The position numbers were made by a program, and so were the translations under genes. The notes under the pieces are model-generated. The model was not told where the DNA came from. It did no database searches and saw only the letters and a program-made list of their open reading frames with translations. Positions 62,736 to 64,000 of a stretch of DNA of 64,000 nt are shown here, piece after piece (position 1 is the first letter of the stretch; each line of letters starts with the position of its first letter). The stretch covers positions 263,019 to 327,018 of the forward strand of contig SWDO01000004.1 of assembly GCA_005116895.1 (NCBI GenBank). Reading direction: 5' to 3'. The stretch comes from Nitrospira sp. (GTDB lineage: Bacteria > Nitrospirota > Nitrospiria > Nitrospirales > Nitrospiraceae).

Positions 62736-64000
62736 TCACTGGCTGTCAGCTTGCGGAAGCAAAATTGTAAACGTCGTGCCCTTCCCTTCTCCACTCTCAA
62801 CAACGATGGAGCCCTGATGTTCTTCGATGATGCCCTTGACCACGGTCAGTCCCAATCCTGTCCCCTGACCGAATTCTTTCGTCGTAAAGAACGGCTCGAA
62901 GACTTTTTCGATCACATCCTGGGGAATGCCATGGCCCGTATCGGCTATCGTGAGTTTCACCATGTGTTTCTCCGGCGCCAGGCCGATTCGTAGCGTTCCG
63001 CCGTCCGGCATGGCATGCACGGCGTTCATCACGAGATTGATAAAGACCTGGCTCATCTGATCCGGATCGGCCAGCGCCAGTGGACAGTCGTCAGCCAACG
63101 CTAGCTCTACCTGGATCTGACTTCGTGCGAGACGTTCCTGAAACAACTCCATGCCGACTTCTATCGTTCCACGAAGGTCCAGGGGGCACCGCTCCGGGGC
63201 GTTGCGTCGCGCGAACGTCAGCAACTGATTCATCACCTTCGTAATTCGCTCAACCTGCGTGACAATGGTTTGAAGCCCTTTTTTCACTGGCTCTTCCGTC
63301 ACACGGTCCATCAGATATTCGGCACGGCCGAGAATGACGTTCATCGGTGTCCCGATTTCATGGGCCATGCCGGAGGCTAGCGTACCCAGTTCGGCGATCC
63401 GCTCGGTCTTACGCAATTGTTCCTGCAGTCGTTTCCGCTCACTGATGTCTCGGAGCATGGCCAAGATAGCCGGACCTTCTTCATCCACGAATCGCGCCGT
63501 ACTGACCTCGACGTCGATGGATGTTCCATCCAGCCTGACGATTTTCTCCTCGACCACCGGAACGAGCGAGCTGCCTTCCAGTAACTGATGAACCCGCTCT
63601 TGCACGGTGGCATGATAGTCAGGATGAAACAGATCTAGGGGAGACTTTCTGAGTAGCTCGTCGGCCTTCACCGCTCCGAATAGTTTGATCGCTTGATCGT
63701 TCGCAAAAATGATGCGGTCCTCACGACTCACTAAGATCGCATAGGGCGAGACGGCTATGAGGCGCCTGTACCGTTCTTCGCTCTGCCGTAGCAAGTGTTC
63801 GGCACGCTTGCGTTCTGTCACATCGGTGACAAACCCTTCGAGGTAGCTGAGGGTGCCATCCGGAGCGTAAATGCCTTCACCCCGCTCCCAGACCCATTTG
63901 ACTTCGCCCGATTTGGTCAGGATTCGGTAGGTCATCTCGAACGGGCGATGCTGCCCCACTGCCGTCTGAACCTCCTGCCAAATGCGCTCACGGTCCCCTG
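62736..64000 (-). CDS. PAS-PAS sensor histidine kinase (partial; 5' end outside window)
   Basis: The frame runs off the right edge with sequence homologous at both sides, so the N terminus lies beyond 64000. Visible: the end of a PAS domain (EGFVTDVTERKRAEHLLRQ), a second PAS domain (about 130 residues, ending RDISERKRLQEQL), HisKA with AELGTLASGMAHEIGTPMNVILG (phosphoacceptor His) and HATPase with NLVMNAVHAMPDGG, ADTGHGIP and FGQGTGLGLTVVKGII. It likely works with the receiver and sigma-54 activator downstream, as in NtrB/NtrC-like or AtoS-like systems. Confidence 0.92.
   Translation of the reverse strand, partial: GDRERIWQEVQTAVGQHRPFEMTYRILTKSGEVKWVWERGEGIYAPDGTLSYLEGFVTDVTERKRAEHLLRQSEERYRRLIAVSPYAILVSREDRIIFANDQAIKLFGAVKADELLRKSPLDLFHPDYHATVQERVHQLLEGSSLVPVVEEKIVRLDGTSIDVEVSTARFVDEEGPAILAMLRDISERKRLQEQLRKTERIAELGTLASGMAHEIGTPMNVILGRAEYLMDRVTEEPVKKGLQTIVTQVERITKVMNQLLTFARRNAPERCPLDLRGTIEVGMELFQERLARSQIQVELALADDCPLALADPDQMSQVFINLVMNAVHAMPDGGTLRIGLAPEKHMVKLTIADTGHGIPQDVIEKVFEPFFTTKEFGQGTGLGLTVVKGIIEEHQGSIVVESGEGKGTTFTILLPQADSQ

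Overview
The window looks like chromosomal DNA of a Nitrospira-type bacterium (Nitrospirota). This is an inference from gene content: dense c-type cytochromes, cupredoxins, a chlorite dismutase/HemQ-family protein, an N-type ATPase, an extra FtsH, a phosphoketolase/acetate kinase module and many sensor kinases. No rRNA, tRNA or CRISPR array was recognised. Almost all genes lie on the minus strand. The plus-strand exceptions are the partial gene at the left edge, the secondary-metabolite island at 17.6-21.7 kb and one gene at 53.7-54.9 kb.

Layout. 0-2.1 kb: the end of a membrane protein, then gene debris (an acyl-CoA synthetase tail with an in-frame stop, a truncated DUF6602 gene, a HigA tail) beside an apparently intact BrnT/BrnA toxin-antitoxin pair. 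2.3-17.5 kb: an envelope redox and stress region with eight c-type cytochromes (mono-, di- and tetraheme, and class II c'-like), a hemerythrin, two cupredoxins, Cu/Zn superoxide dismutase, a Spy-like metal-binding protein, CbpA/CbpM, a DksA-like protein, a ZIP transporter, PPK2, DsrE, OsmC and half of a YeeE sulfur transporter. 17.6-21.7 kb: a nonribosomal peptide remnant (partial A domain, PCP, thioesterase), a cyclic-peptide exporter and an Sfp-type phosphopantetheinyl transferase. The junction with YeeE looks like a rearrangement breakpoint. 21.8-26.6 kb: OsmC, DsrE and an Mla-type lipid transport operon. 26.6-29.5 kb: FtsH and a DUF1207 outer-membrane protein. 29.6-35.6 kb: phosphoketolase, acetate kinase and alpha-glucan phosphorylase, preceded by a wrecked TreT-like gene fused to a membrane-protein fragment. 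35.7-41.7 kb: an N-ATPase operon (atpD-C-Q-B-E-F-A-G) with a 5'-truncated atpD, no atpR and an altered ion-site motif in subunit c. 41.7-45.2 kb: regulators and two small orphan genes. 45.4-49.9 kb: an RND efflux pair whose inner-membrane gene carries in-frame repeat insertions. 50-53 kb: an SQR-like flavoprotein and a third class II cytochrome. 53.6-60 kb: a TPR-SUMF1 protein, CopD-like protein, Rieske oxygenase, HemQ-like protein, outer-membrane barrel, Cys-rich protein and 2OG-Fe(II) oxygenase. 60.7-64 kb: a sigma-54 activator, a receiver protein and a PAS histidine kinase running off the edge.

How the genes fit together. The 2.3-17.5 kb block can be read as an electron-transfer and detoxification module: periplasmic hemes and copper proteins with NO/O2/superoxide and sulfur handling. 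The 29.6-35.0 kb operon would convert storage glucan to sugar phosphate, then acetyl phosphate, then acetate plus ATP. Several loci are visibly broken (NRPS, TreT, atpD, acyl-CoA synthetase, HigA), so the window has gone through repeated acquisition and deletion. The least-described parts are the decapitated NRPS island with a Cys-type thioesterase, the reduced N-ATPase, the HemQ-like/Rieske oxygenase pair, and the cytochrome/cupredoxin/hemerythrin block.
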